Assembly: GCA_031284445.1 (NCBI GenBank)
Contig: JAISZW010000151.1
Location: forward strand, 1 to 7,241
Origin: Candidatus Methanovirga basalitermitum
Lineage (GTDB): Archaea; Methanobacteriota; Methanobacteria; Methanobacteriales; Methanobacteriaceae
Reading direction: 5' to 3'
Length of the DNA: 7,241 nt
The position numbers were made by a program, and so were the translations under genes. Below, piece after piece: positions 1 through 5,672 of this stretch. Every line of letters begins with the position of its first letter. The first letter of the stretch is position 1. Below the pieces are notes generated by a model. The model saw only the letters and a list, made by a program, of their open reading frames with translations. It did no database searches and was not told the DNA's origin.

Positions 1-1
1 T

Positions 2-820
2 GGACAGTATAGGATTGAAGTTCCTGGAATCCAAGACCCAGTAGCTATGCACTCTTTAATATCAGCTATAGAAGAACAAAATCTTATAATCCATCGTGTG
101 ACTCAAACAAAGGGAATAATGCTTTTATCAGATGATGAAATACTTGAAATGAATGACTTAGCTATCCAGAATAAAATAGAATTATTTCTAAGTGTTGGTC
201 CGAGAGCAACCTATGATACAAGTGCTACTGCTCAAACAAAAGAAGGTTCGAGAATAGCTTATAGACTTAGAGGATATGATAATTTAGTTTATGGTATTGA
301 GGATGTTAAAAGAGCTATTTCATTAGGAGTAAGAGGAATACTTCTTTATGATGAAGGATTATTATATTCATTGAATAAATTAAGAAAAATAGGTGAAATA
401 CCTTCCGATGTTCATTTTAAAATATCAGCACATACTGGGCATGGGAATCCTGCATCAGCTATTCTTTTAGAACAATTAGGAGCTGATTCATTCAATCCAG
501 TTAGGGATCTTTCAATAGCTATGCTATCCAATATTCGTCAAAATATAGACATTCCATTAGATGTTCATGCTGAGAATCCAAAATCTTCAGGTGGATTCAT
601 ACGCCATTATGAAGTCCCAGAAATTATTAAAGTGACTTCTCCAGTTTATCTTAAAACAGGTGGTTCAGTTGCCCAAACTCATAACTGGGAAACTTCTCCT
701 GACTCAGCAAAACAACGAACAAAACAAGTTGGACTTGTTATGAGAATGATTAATGAATATTATCCTGATGTAAAAATATCTAAAAAATCTAATGATTTAG
801 CTATTCCAAAAAGAGTTTAG
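2..820 (+). CDS. U32-peptidase-like TIM-barrel protein, 5'-truncated by window edge
   Basis: The frame is open from base 2, so the ATG at 47 is internal: the 15 codons before it (GQYRIEVPGIQDPVA) read as a normal continuation and the true start is upstream. The visible 272 residues contain HRVTQTKGIMLL, then LSVGPRATYDTSA, YRLRGYDNLVYGIEDV, KISAHTGHGNPASAILLEQL and the C-terminal YEVPEIIKVTSPVYLKTGG. From memory, this motif order is that of a family found in bacteria and archaea and usually labelled U32 family peptidase or peptidase-like. Alternating strand/helix segments with glycine-rich turns fit a TIM barrel, the fold of U32 proteins. I do not see the classical U32 signature, so peptidase activity is not shown; a lyase- or epimerase-like role is equally possible. 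No signal peptide can be judged because the N-terminus is missing. There is no close downstream partner: 688 bases of spacer follow. Confidence 0.72.
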   Translation, partial: GQYRIEVPGIQDPVAMHSLISAIEEQNLIIHRVTQTKGIMLLSDDEILEMNDLAIQNKIELFLSVGPRATYDTSATAQTKEGSRIAYRLRGYDNLVYGIEDVKRAISLGVRGILLYDEGLLYSLNKLRKIGEIPSDVHFKISAHTGHGNPASAILLEQLGADSFNPVRDLSIAMLSNIRQNIDIPLDVHAENPKSSGGFIRHYEVPEIIKVTSPVYLKTGGSVAQTHNWETSPDSAKQRTKQVGLVMRMINEYYPDVKISKKSNDLAIPKRV

Positions 821-1027
821 TATATTACTGGATTTTGATTTCAAATTAGAAGATGATTTTAAAACTAAATCACAAGTGTAAAAAAAAAAGAATGATTATT
901 TAAAATTAATATTAGTTCTTAAATTTAAATAGAAGAATTTATAAATACCGTGATTTTTAAAGTTATGTTCTACTAATAAGCATTATTCTATAGCTAATTC
1001 TATTAATACGATTGAATAAGTTTTAAA

Positions 1028-1053
1028 AATATTAAATATCATCATTTAATATT
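1028..1053. repeat. Perfect 10-bp inverted repeat, 6-nt loop
   Basis: AATATTAAAT (1028-1037) pairs perfectly with ATTTAATATT (1044-1053) around the loop ATCATC. The stem is pure A/T and no T-tract follows, so it does not look like a terminator. In DNA this AT-rich such a stem can arise by chance. Confidence 0.4.
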
Positions 1054-1066
1054 AATAGGAATTATT

Positions 1067-1081
1067 TTGCACAAGTTCAAT
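1067..1081. repeat. Near-dyad TTGCACAAGTTCAAT, related to the site at 5496-5511
   Basis: TTGCAC and GTTCAA form arms around a central AA with one mismatch. The reverse complement, ATTGAACTTGTGCAA, matches 5496-5510 (ATTGAACTTGTTCAA) at 14 of 15 positions. A shared operator or a fragment of a dispersed repeat would both fit. It lies about 430 bases before the coiled-coil gene, far for a direct operator. Confidence 0.35.
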
Positions 1082-1115
1082 AAAGCTTATTCATTCGTTT
1101 ATTATGTATATTAGA

Positions 1116-1144
1116 ACTTTAAATTAATTATTTTAATTTAAAGT
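1116..1144. repeat. Perfect 12-bp inverted repeat, 5-nt loop
   Basis: ACTTTAAATTAA (1116-1127) and TTAATTTAAAGT (1133-1144) are exact reverse complements around TTATT. The stem is almost all A/T and is followed by CCCTG, not a T-tract, so intrinsic termination on the plus strand is unlikely. It could be a regulator dyad or an AT-composition accident. Confidence 0.45.
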
Positions 1145-1404
1145 CCCTGTATAAAATGTATTTTTAGAAAAAAGTATGATTACAACCTTGAAACAGGACA
1201 AAAAATATTTACTCATGCTCTAATTTTTGTTAAAAATCTAACACCTTATATTTAAAATAGCTGGATCATAGAAGATTAGAAAACCTTAAGTTGATAGCAT
1301 TGCCATTATTTACAAAAGTTTATAAGTTATTATTATCATACGCTTTACTTCAAAAAAATTTGATTTTTTAGATTTATCACTTCTTTCTGATTTGGTATTG
1401 CATT

Positions 1405-1419
1405 AAAAAATTTTATAAG
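1405..1419 (+). promoter_or_regulatory. Possible archaeal BRE/TATA element for the 1509 gene
   Basis: A purine run followed by TTTTATAAG (1411-1419) resembles the archaeal BRE plus TATA box arrangement. Transcription would start about 25 bases downstream, leaving a leader of roughly 65 bases. Such strings are common in this AT-rich sequence, so the call is weak. Confidence 0.25.
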
Positions 1420-1492
1420 TTTATAGAGAACATACCCAAAACTAATACAAAATAATTAATATTAATTAAAAGTATTTTACAAACAAATGAAT

Positions 1493-1499
1493 AGGAGGA
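1493..1499 (+). promoter_or_regulatory. Strong Shine-Dalgarno AGGAGGA for the 1509 gene
   Basis: AGGAGGA sits nine bases before ATG 1509. It is the best ribosome binding site in the window, well above those of purD, argF and the cbiS-like gene. It fixes the start codon and suggests efficient translation of this small protein. Confidence 0.8.
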
Positions 1500-1508
1500 A
1501 ACATTTTT

Positions 1509-1811
1509 ATGAACAATGAAGAAAAAATCTTATTGGAATTAAATAATTTAAAAGAATTGAATGAAAAAGAATTCAAACACCTTGATCAAAGAATAAGTGA
1601 TCAAAGTAAAGCAATAACTAATTTAGACAAAGATAATAAAGAATTTAGAAAAGAAGTGAATGTTAAGTTTGATGCTGTTAATGATAGGTTTTATAAGATA
1701 GAAAATAATGATTTAAAACATATAGAAAAAGATTTAAGTTATACTAAAGGAATACTATACATTCTAAATGGTATGGTAATAGCCATTTTAATAAAAGTAT
1801 ACTTCGGTTAA
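1509..1811 (+). CDS. Small coiled-coil protein with C-terminal membrane helix
   Basis: This is a 100-residue protein. Residues 1-80 are highly charged (E, K, D, N) and low in glycine and proline, with heptad-like spacing of L, I and F typical of a coiled coil. Residues 81-99 (GILYILNGMVIAILIKVYF) form one hydrophobic helix, followed by a single glycine. The charged part would stay in the cytoplasm with the protein anchored by its tail. The layout (short coiled coil, LSYTKG-like turn, terminal helix) resembles XhlA/BhlA-type phage holin or haemolysin-accessory proteins, and also small accessory membrane proteins of many kinds. That resemblance is in topology; I cannot show sequence homology. 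The start is fixed by the AGGAGGA nine bases upstream. A broken gene follows 55 bases later, possibly once in the same transcript. Function is unknown. Confidence 0.75.
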   Translation: MNNEEKILLELNNLKELNEKEFKHLDQRISDQSKAITNLDKDNKEFRKEVNVKFDAVNDRFYKIENNDLKHIEKDLSYTKGILYILNGMVIAILIKVYFG

Positions 1812-1866
1812 TATTAATTAATACTAATATAAAAATAATACTAATAAAATGGGGAGAGTGAAAAAA

Positions 1867-2158
1867 ATGTCAATTATAGATAAATTGTTTAAAAGTAAAA
1901 AAATAGTCGAATATGTTGAAAAAAGTACCGTGAAGAACTAAAAATTGATACAACTAAACTGCTACTATTACTAATTCTGGAGGGAGTACTGGATCAATAG
2001 ATAAATCGATGCCTGTTAAAGGAAAGTATATAACCTTAGAAGTTGAAGACAAAAACTGTGGGGCTACCATACAGCTTTATGGATTTAATCATAAAGATGG
2101 AGTATATAGTAACTAATTTAATGTATATAGTGGAAGTGGTTATGTTATAAAATTATAG
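1867..2158 (+). pseudogene. Decayed small gene: two frame breaks and one in-frame stop
   Basis: ATG 1867 has a Shine-Dalgarno (GGGGAGAG, 1851-1858); an in-frame ATG at 1849 overlaps that site and is less likely. The first frame gives MSIIDKLFKSKKIVEYVEK and then stops at 1939. Restoring one A in the A6 run at 1919-1924 continues as KYREELKIDTTK. Restoring one more base near 1958 continues as ATITNSGGSTGSIDKSMP, then VKGKYITLEVEDKNCGATI and QLYGFNHKDGVYSN up to a TAA at 2116. Past that stop the same frame reads FNVYSGSGYVIKL and ends at TAG 2156. With two bases restored the interval is exactly 98 codons, and CAA to TAA would explain the internal stop. The ancestor was about 97 residues: a basic helical N-terminus, a Gly/Ser/Thr linker and a beta-rich C-terminus with a repeated NxxxGVYS/FNVYSGSG pattern. 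I do not recognise the family. Sequencing error could explain the homopolymer break, but not easily all three lesions. Confidence 0.6.
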
Positions 2159-2161
2159 AAA

Positions 2162-2178
2162 TTTTTTTTATCTTTTTT
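2162..2178 (+). terminator. T-tract after the broken small gene
   Basis: Eight Ts, then ATC, then six Ts begin four bases after the final stop of the decayed gene. Archaeal RNA polymerase terminates at U-rich tracts without needing a hairpin. It would separate the upstream pair from purD. Confidence 0.5.
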
Positions 2179-2318
2179 AAAGTGGTTTAAGAAATTAACA
2201 ATTTTTAAAAAAATATGTTTTTTGAAAATTTATTTATTTTATAACTATTTATTAAAATATTATTTAATTCATGAAAATAACATTAAACAGTTGTTAAATA
2301 GTGAAAAAGGGAAAGATT

Positions 2319-3635
2319 ATGAGGGTTTTAGTGGTTGGAACTGGTGCAAGAGAACATGCAATTTGTGAGTCTTTAAAGAATGATGTTGAATTATATTCAT
2401 ATATGAGCAATATAAATCCAGGTATTGCAAAAATATCCAAATATAGACAGGGTAATGAATTAGATATTCAAAAGGTTGCTGAATATGCTAAGGATAGTAA
2501 TATTGAAATAGCTATTATTGGGTCTGAAGCACCGCTTGGAAAAGGTATTGTTGATGAACTTGAAAAATATGATATTAAGTCTGTGGGACCTAACATTAGT
2601 GTTGCAAGAATTGAAACAGATAAATCTTTTATGAGAGATCTTTTTCAAGAGTATAAAATTCCTGGTTCTCTAAACTTTAAAGTGTTTGGTAACTATGAAG
2701 AGCTTGATAACTTCTTAGATGAGTATGATAAGGATGTTGTTGTAAAACCTGTTGGATTAACTGGTGGTAAAGGGGTTAAAATCGTAGGCGATCATCTTAA
2801 AGATAATAATGAAGCAAAAAATTATGCTCATGAGATAATAGATACTAAAATGGGTGGATTTTCCCAGGTGATTATTGAAGAAAAGGCTGTTGGTGAGGAA
2901 TTTACAATTCAAGCTTTTAGTGATGGTAAGAATTTATCTCCAATGCCAGCTGTTCAAGACCATCCTCATGCATTTGAAGGAGATAGTGGTCCTATTACAG
3001 GAGGTATGGGATCTTATTCTGATAATAATGGATTATTACCTTTTTTAACTCAAAAAGAATATGATTTTGCAGTTGGAATAATGAAAAAAACTATATCTGC
3101 CATTAAAGATAAAACTTCATACTACTATAATGGAATATTATATGGGCAGTTCATGTTAACCAAAGATGGTCCAAAGTTAATTGAATACAATGCAAGATTT
3201 GGAGATCCAGAGGTTATGAATACTTTACCTATTATGGAAACTCCTATGGTTGATGTTTGTAGTGGTATTGTTGATGGTAAACTTAAGAAGGTTTCATTTG
3301 ATGATAAGGCATCAGTTTGTAAATATCTGGTTCCAGATGGATATCCTGAAACTAAGTATGCTAACACTTTGGTTAATGTTAATGAAGAAAAGATCAATAG
3401 TTTAGGGGGGTATGTTTATTATGCTGCTGTTAATCAAAGGGATGATGGCATTTATACAAGTTCTTCAAGAGCTATTGGTGTTGTTGGTATTGGAGATACA
3501 ATTTCTGATGGGGAAAGTATAGCTGAGTCATCTTGTAAACATATCCAAGGAAATCTTTATCATAGAAGAGATGTTGGTAAGAGAAAACTTGTAGATAAAA
3601 GAATTAAACATATAAATGAGATTAGAACTTATTGA
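2319..3635 (+). CDS. purD: Phosphoribosylamine-glycine ligase (GAR synthetase)
   Basis: This enzyme joins glycine to 5-phosphoribosylamine using ATP, giving glycinamide ribonucleotide in cytoplasmic de novo purine synthesis. The protein has 438 residues, normal for PurD. MRVLVVGTGAREHAI opens the N-domain, with the nucleotide-fold loop at 7-15. VVKPVGLTGGKGV (141-153) is the ATP-grasp phosphate-binding loop. GDSGPITGGMGSYS (221-234) and LIEYNARFGDPE (287-298) are family signatures; RFGDPEVM fits the PROSITE GARS pattern. An in-frame GTG at 2301 would add MKKGKI, but known PurD proteins begin right at this MxVLVVGTGAREHA block, so ATG 2319 is preferred; AAGGGAAAG just upstream is only a weak Shine-Dalgarno. 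TTTTATAACT near 2237 is a possible TATA box. argF follows after 34 bases with no terminator, suggesting co-transcription. All key motifs are intact. Confidence 0.96.
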   Translation: MRVLVVGTGAREHAICESLKNDVELYSYMSNINPGIAKISKYRQGNELDIQKVAEYAKDSNIEIAIIGSEAPLGKGIVDELEKYDIKSVGPNISVARIETDKSFMRDLFQEYKIPGSLNFKVFGNYEELDNFLDEYDKDVVVKPVGLTGGKGVKIVGDHLKDNNEAKNYAHEIIDTKMGGFSQVIIEEKAVGEEFTIQAFSDGKNLSPMPAVQDHPHAFEGDSGPITGGMGSYSDNNGLLPFLTQKEYDFAVGIMKKTISAIKDKTSYYYNGILYGQFMLTKDGPKLIEYNARFGDPEVMNTLPIMETPMVDVCSGIVDGKLKKVSFDDKASVCKYLVPDGYPETKYANTLVNVNEEKINSLGGYVYYAAVNQRDDGIYTSSSRAIGVVGIGDTISDGESIAESSCKHIQGNLYHRRDVGKRKLVDKRIKHINEIRTY

Positions 3636-3669
3636 CTATTGTAACTATTAAATTTGGAAGTAAACAAAA

Positions 3670-4581
3670 ATGAAATCAAAGAAAGACATTTTATCAATTT
3701 CAGATATAAAGGATGAGATACATGAAATATTAGATTTAGCTATTAAATTTAAGAATGATGAAATCATTTGTAAACCACTTGAAGGTAAATCATTGGCTAT
3801 GATATTTCAGAAGTCTTCAACACGTACAAGAGTTTCATTTGAGGTAGGAATGTATGAACTTGGTGGAAACTCATTGTTTTTATCTTCATCTGATCTCCAA
3901 CTCTTTAGAGGAGAGCCAATTTCAGATACTGCAAAGGTTTTAAGTAGGTATGTGGATGGAATAATGATTAGAACATTTGAACATCAAGATGCTATTGAGC
4001 TGTCAAATGAGGCTGATGTTCCAGTAATAAATGGTCTTACAAACTTAGAGCATCCATGTCAAGCTTTGGCCGATATGCAAACTATTATTGAGAGAAAAGG
4101 AGATTTAAATGTGAAAATTGCATACATTGGAGATGGAAACAATGTATGTAACTCACTTATTCTTTCATCTGCTTGTTTAGGCATGAATATTTCAATAGCT
4201 ACTCCAAAAGACTATGAACCAAATAAAGATATTGTAAATGAAGCAAAAAATATTTCAAAAGAAACTGGCTCTAATATCCAAATCACGAATCTTGTTGAAG
4301 ATGCGATTTATGAGGCTGATGTGATGTATACTGATGTATGGGTTAGTATGGGTGATGAAGAAGAGAAAGAAAAACGCAGAAATGACTTCTTAAATTATCA
4401 AGTTAATAGTGAACTTATGAGCTTGGCTGGCGAAGATGCAATATTTATGCATTGCCTTCCAGCTATTCGAGGAGAAGAAGTCACAAGTGAGGTTATCGAT
4501 GGTTCACAGTCTGTTGTCATAGACCAAGCAGAAAATCGATTGCATGCTCAAAAAGCAGTTCTATATTATCTAATGAAATAA
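3670..4581 (+). CDS. argF: Ornithine carbamoyltransferase
   Basis: The enzyme transfers the carbamoyl group from carbamoyl phosphate to ornithine, forming citrulline for arginine synthesis in the cytoplasm. The 303-residue length is typical. The carbamoyl-phosphate loop STRTR lies at 50-54, preceded by FQKS as in the carbamoyltransferase signature F-x-[EK]-x-S-[GT]-R-T. HPCQ is at 128-131. The ornithine-binding half has GDGNNVCNSL (154-163), DVWVSMG (222-228, the SMG loop that distinguishes OTCase from ATCase), HCLPA with the catalytic Cys at 262, and ENRLHAQ (288-294). Every motif is complete, so it should be active. The start at 3670 has only a faint GGAAG upstream; the N-terminus aligns well with the family and no better start is near. 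It lies 34 bases after purD on the same strand. The pairing crosses purine and arginine pathways; both draw on ATP and central nitrogen metabolism, but no shared regulator is visible. Confidence 0.95.
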   Translation: MKSKKDILSISDIKDEIHEILDLAIKFKNDEIICKPLEGKSLAMIFQKSSTRTRVSFEVGMYELGGNSLFLSSSDLQLFRGEPISDTAKVLSRYVDGIMIRTFEHQDAIELSNEADVPVINGLTNLEHPCQALADMQTIIERKGDLNVKIAYIGDGNNVCNSLILSSACLGMNISIATPKDYEPNKDIVNEAKNISKETGSNIQITNLVEDAIYEADVMYTDVWVSMGDEEEKEKRRNDFLNYQVNSELMSLAGEDAIFMHCLPAIRGEEVTSEVIDGSQSVVIDQAENRLHAQKAVLYYLMK

Positions 4582-4627
4582 AAATTGATTTTATACTGAT
4601 ATAATCTACCATCAAAATAGTCATGAG

Positions 4628-4642
4628 CTTTTAATTTTTTTC
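4628..4642 (+). terminator. T-tract after argF
   Basis: CTTTTAATTTTTTTC lies 46 bases after the argF stop and before the NRPS relic. A U-rich tract of this kind is a typical archaeal terminator and would end the purD-argF transcript. Confidence 0.5.
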
Positions 4643-4688
4643 AAAAATATGAAAATGAGGGATTATTATTAATTTCATTAAGGAAAAG

Positions 4689-5327
4689 ATGTCAATTGAT
4701 GAGAAAGAAGAATTAATTATACTTATAAACAAATTAAATGATACATATATTGATAATAATACTGATGATAGGACTGTTGTTGATTTATTCGAACAAAGGT
4801 CTAAAAATACTCCTGATCGTATTGCTTTGGTTTATAAAGGTGAAAAACTAAGCTATTACGAGCTAAATCTAAAAGTGAATATGTTAGCAAACTATTTATC
4901 TGATAAAGGATATTTAAGTCTCTCTTCTTCTTGTTTTCTCCCGCTGGTCTTTGATAGGTCACCATATATGATTATTGCTATACTTGCTGTGATTAAGTTA
5001 TCCTGTGCTTATGTTCCTGTTGCACCAAATAATCCAGTAGAGAGAACAAGACATATACTAAGTGATACTGGAGCAGAAATCATACTAACAGACAACAACA
5101 ACTATGAAAATGTTATTGATATAGTTAAAACCATAGATCTAATTGAGATAGTGAATGTAGAAAAATTATTCACAGCCAATAAGCTTGAAAGCATATCTTC
5201 TTCTGATTTGATGATTAAACCATCAGTAAATGATTTGGTTTATATGATTTATACTTCTGGTACAACAGGTACACCAAAAAAAAGGTGTGATGATAGAGCA
5301 TAGATCAATTATTATGCTTGTTTAATT
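4689..5327 (+). pseudogene. NRPS adenylation-domain relic, frameshifted and 3'-truncated
   Basis: The first 204 codons (4689-5303) encode the N-terminal part of an amino-acid-activating adenylation domain. Residues 1-30 look like the condensation-adenylation linker (EKEELIILINKLNDTY). LSYYEL (54-59) is core motif A1, IKLSCAYVPVAP (102-113) is a worn A2, and YTSGTTGTPK (188-197) is A3, the ATP phosphate loop. At the A8 run 5276-5283 the frame is lost: the frame beginning at 5284 reads GVMIEHRSI, exactly the expected continuation, then stops at 5323, while the original frame resumes with NYYACLI from 5307. Resemblance ends near 5327, before the substrate pocket and motifs A4-A10; the original frame stays open to 5450 with no NRPS likeness. 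Condensation, carrier and thioesterase domains are absent. A full A-domain is about 500 residues, so this cannot be active. ATG 4689 has AGGAA upstream. The family is known in rumen Methanobrevibacter, where full NRPS genes occur. Confidence 0.85.
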
Positions 5328-5495
5328 ATCTTGGATGAACCTTCTAACAAAAGATATAAAAATTATCATTTTATTGATATTGAATATTTTAAATTTAATA
5401 TTATAAAATCAGTATTTTTTAAATTATATGGATTAATAAATAATTATTAATTATTTTAAATTAATAAGTTTAAATATTTTATTTTGATTTTCTTC

Positions 5496-5511
5496 ATTGA
5501 ACTTGTTCAAT
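5496..5511. promoter_or_regulatory. Perfect 16-base dyad, possible operator upstream of cbiS-like gene
   Basis: ATTGAAC-TT-GTTCAAT is a perfect dyad with seven-base arms, size and spacing suited to a dimeric DNA-binding protein. A two-base loop is too tight for a good hairpin, which favours protein binding over RNA structure. A close copy lies at 1067-1081. It is 161 bases before the start at 5673. No regulator gene is present in the window. Confidence 0.4.
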
Positions 5512-5512
5512 T

Positions 5513-5531
5513 AGAAAGTCTATGACTTTCT
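5513..5531 (+). terminator. 8-bp hairpin AGAAAGTC-TAT-GACTTTCT with T-rich tail
   Basis: Arms 5513-5520 and 5524-5531 pair perfectly around TAT and are followed by TTATTTG. It starts two bases after the dyad at 5496-5511. It could act as a terminator for leftover transcription from the NRPS relic or be part of a double operator. The T-tail is short. Confidence 0.35.
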
Positions 5532-5592
5532 TTATTTGAAAAAATTCATTTTTTAAGAACTTTATCAAATTAAATATAGCTATTTTATTAAA

Positions 5593-5617
5593 AAAAATCG
5601 TTATTTTACTGAGTAAC
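5593..5617 (+). repeat. Upstream copy of a related pair flanking the cbiS-like gene
   Basis: AAAAATCGTTATTTTA (5593-5608) runs into ACTGAGTAAC (5608-5617, sharing the A at 5608). The same two blocks, AAAAATTGTTATTTTA and ACTGAGCAAC, recur at 6903-6939 with extra T/A-rich bases between them. Each block differs at one position. The two copies bracket the cbiS-like gene in direct orientation. Confidence 0.45.
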
Positions 5618-5672
5618 TGCTGCACAATCCAATATTAAAATTTTAATTAAAATAATTTGTAAGATGAGATAA

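Larger units (their letters stand above)
821..1508. other. AT-rich gene-free spacer, 688 bases
   Basis: No open frame with recognisable protein content was found on either strand; stops are dense in all frames. It holds two perfect AT-only inverted repeats (1028-1053 and 1116-1144), a near-dyad TTGCACAAGTTCAAT at 1067-1081 that resembles a site upstream of the cbiS-like gene, and a possible TATA element near 1411. No clear T-tract terminator follows the upstream gene. No tRNA-like cloverleaf or CRISPR-type repeat was seen. It could hide a small RNA or an old gene remnant, but nothing in the sequence shows that. Confidence 0.7.
5328..5672. other. AT-rich spacer after the NRPS relic
   Basis: No gene is supported. 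An open stretch in the NRPS frame runs to 5450 (LDEPSNKRYKNYHF and onward) but resembles no adenylation domain and is rich in AT-driven N, I, K, Y and F. The spacer then holds two adjacent dyads (5496-5511 and 5513-5531) and the first of two related sequences that flank the cbiS-like gene. The gap may be the scar of the deletion that removed the rest of the NRPS. Confidence 0.6.

Noticed and set aside
1133..1216. 27-codon open frame on the minus strand beginning MSKYF
   Set aside because: It is short, lacks a ribosome binding site and resembles nothing; its end falls in the inverted repeat.
1849..1866. ATG 1849 as the start of the decayed gene
   Set aside because: It lies over the Shine-Dalgarno GGGGAGAG that serves ATG 1867 and has no such site of its own.
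1919..1925. AAAAAAG as a programmed -1 frameshift site in the small gene
   Set aside because: A slip there would extend the protein by about 13 residues before a second break with no slippery sequence, and a later in-frame stop remains. Decay explains all three lesions.
2301..2318. GTG 2301 as the purD start
   Set aside because: It would add six residues before the conserved MRVLVVGTGAREHA start and would occupy the likely translation initiation region of ATG 2319.
2460..2648. Open frame of 62 codons on the minus strand inside purD
   Set aside because: It lies wholly within a well-conserved gene on the other strand and its peptide is a low-complexity product of the opposite-strand codons.
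3125..3397. Open frame of 90 codons on the minus strand inside purD
   Set aside because: It overlaps the PurD signature region, has no ribosome binding site, and is explained by the complement of purD codons.
5328..5450. Open stretch after the NRPS relic (LDEPSNKRYKNYHF and onward) as a new gene or ABC-type motif
   Set aside because: The LDEPSN string recalls an ABC ATPase Walker B region, but no other ABC motif is near, there is no start codon with a ribosome binding site, and the rest is AT-driven low complexity.
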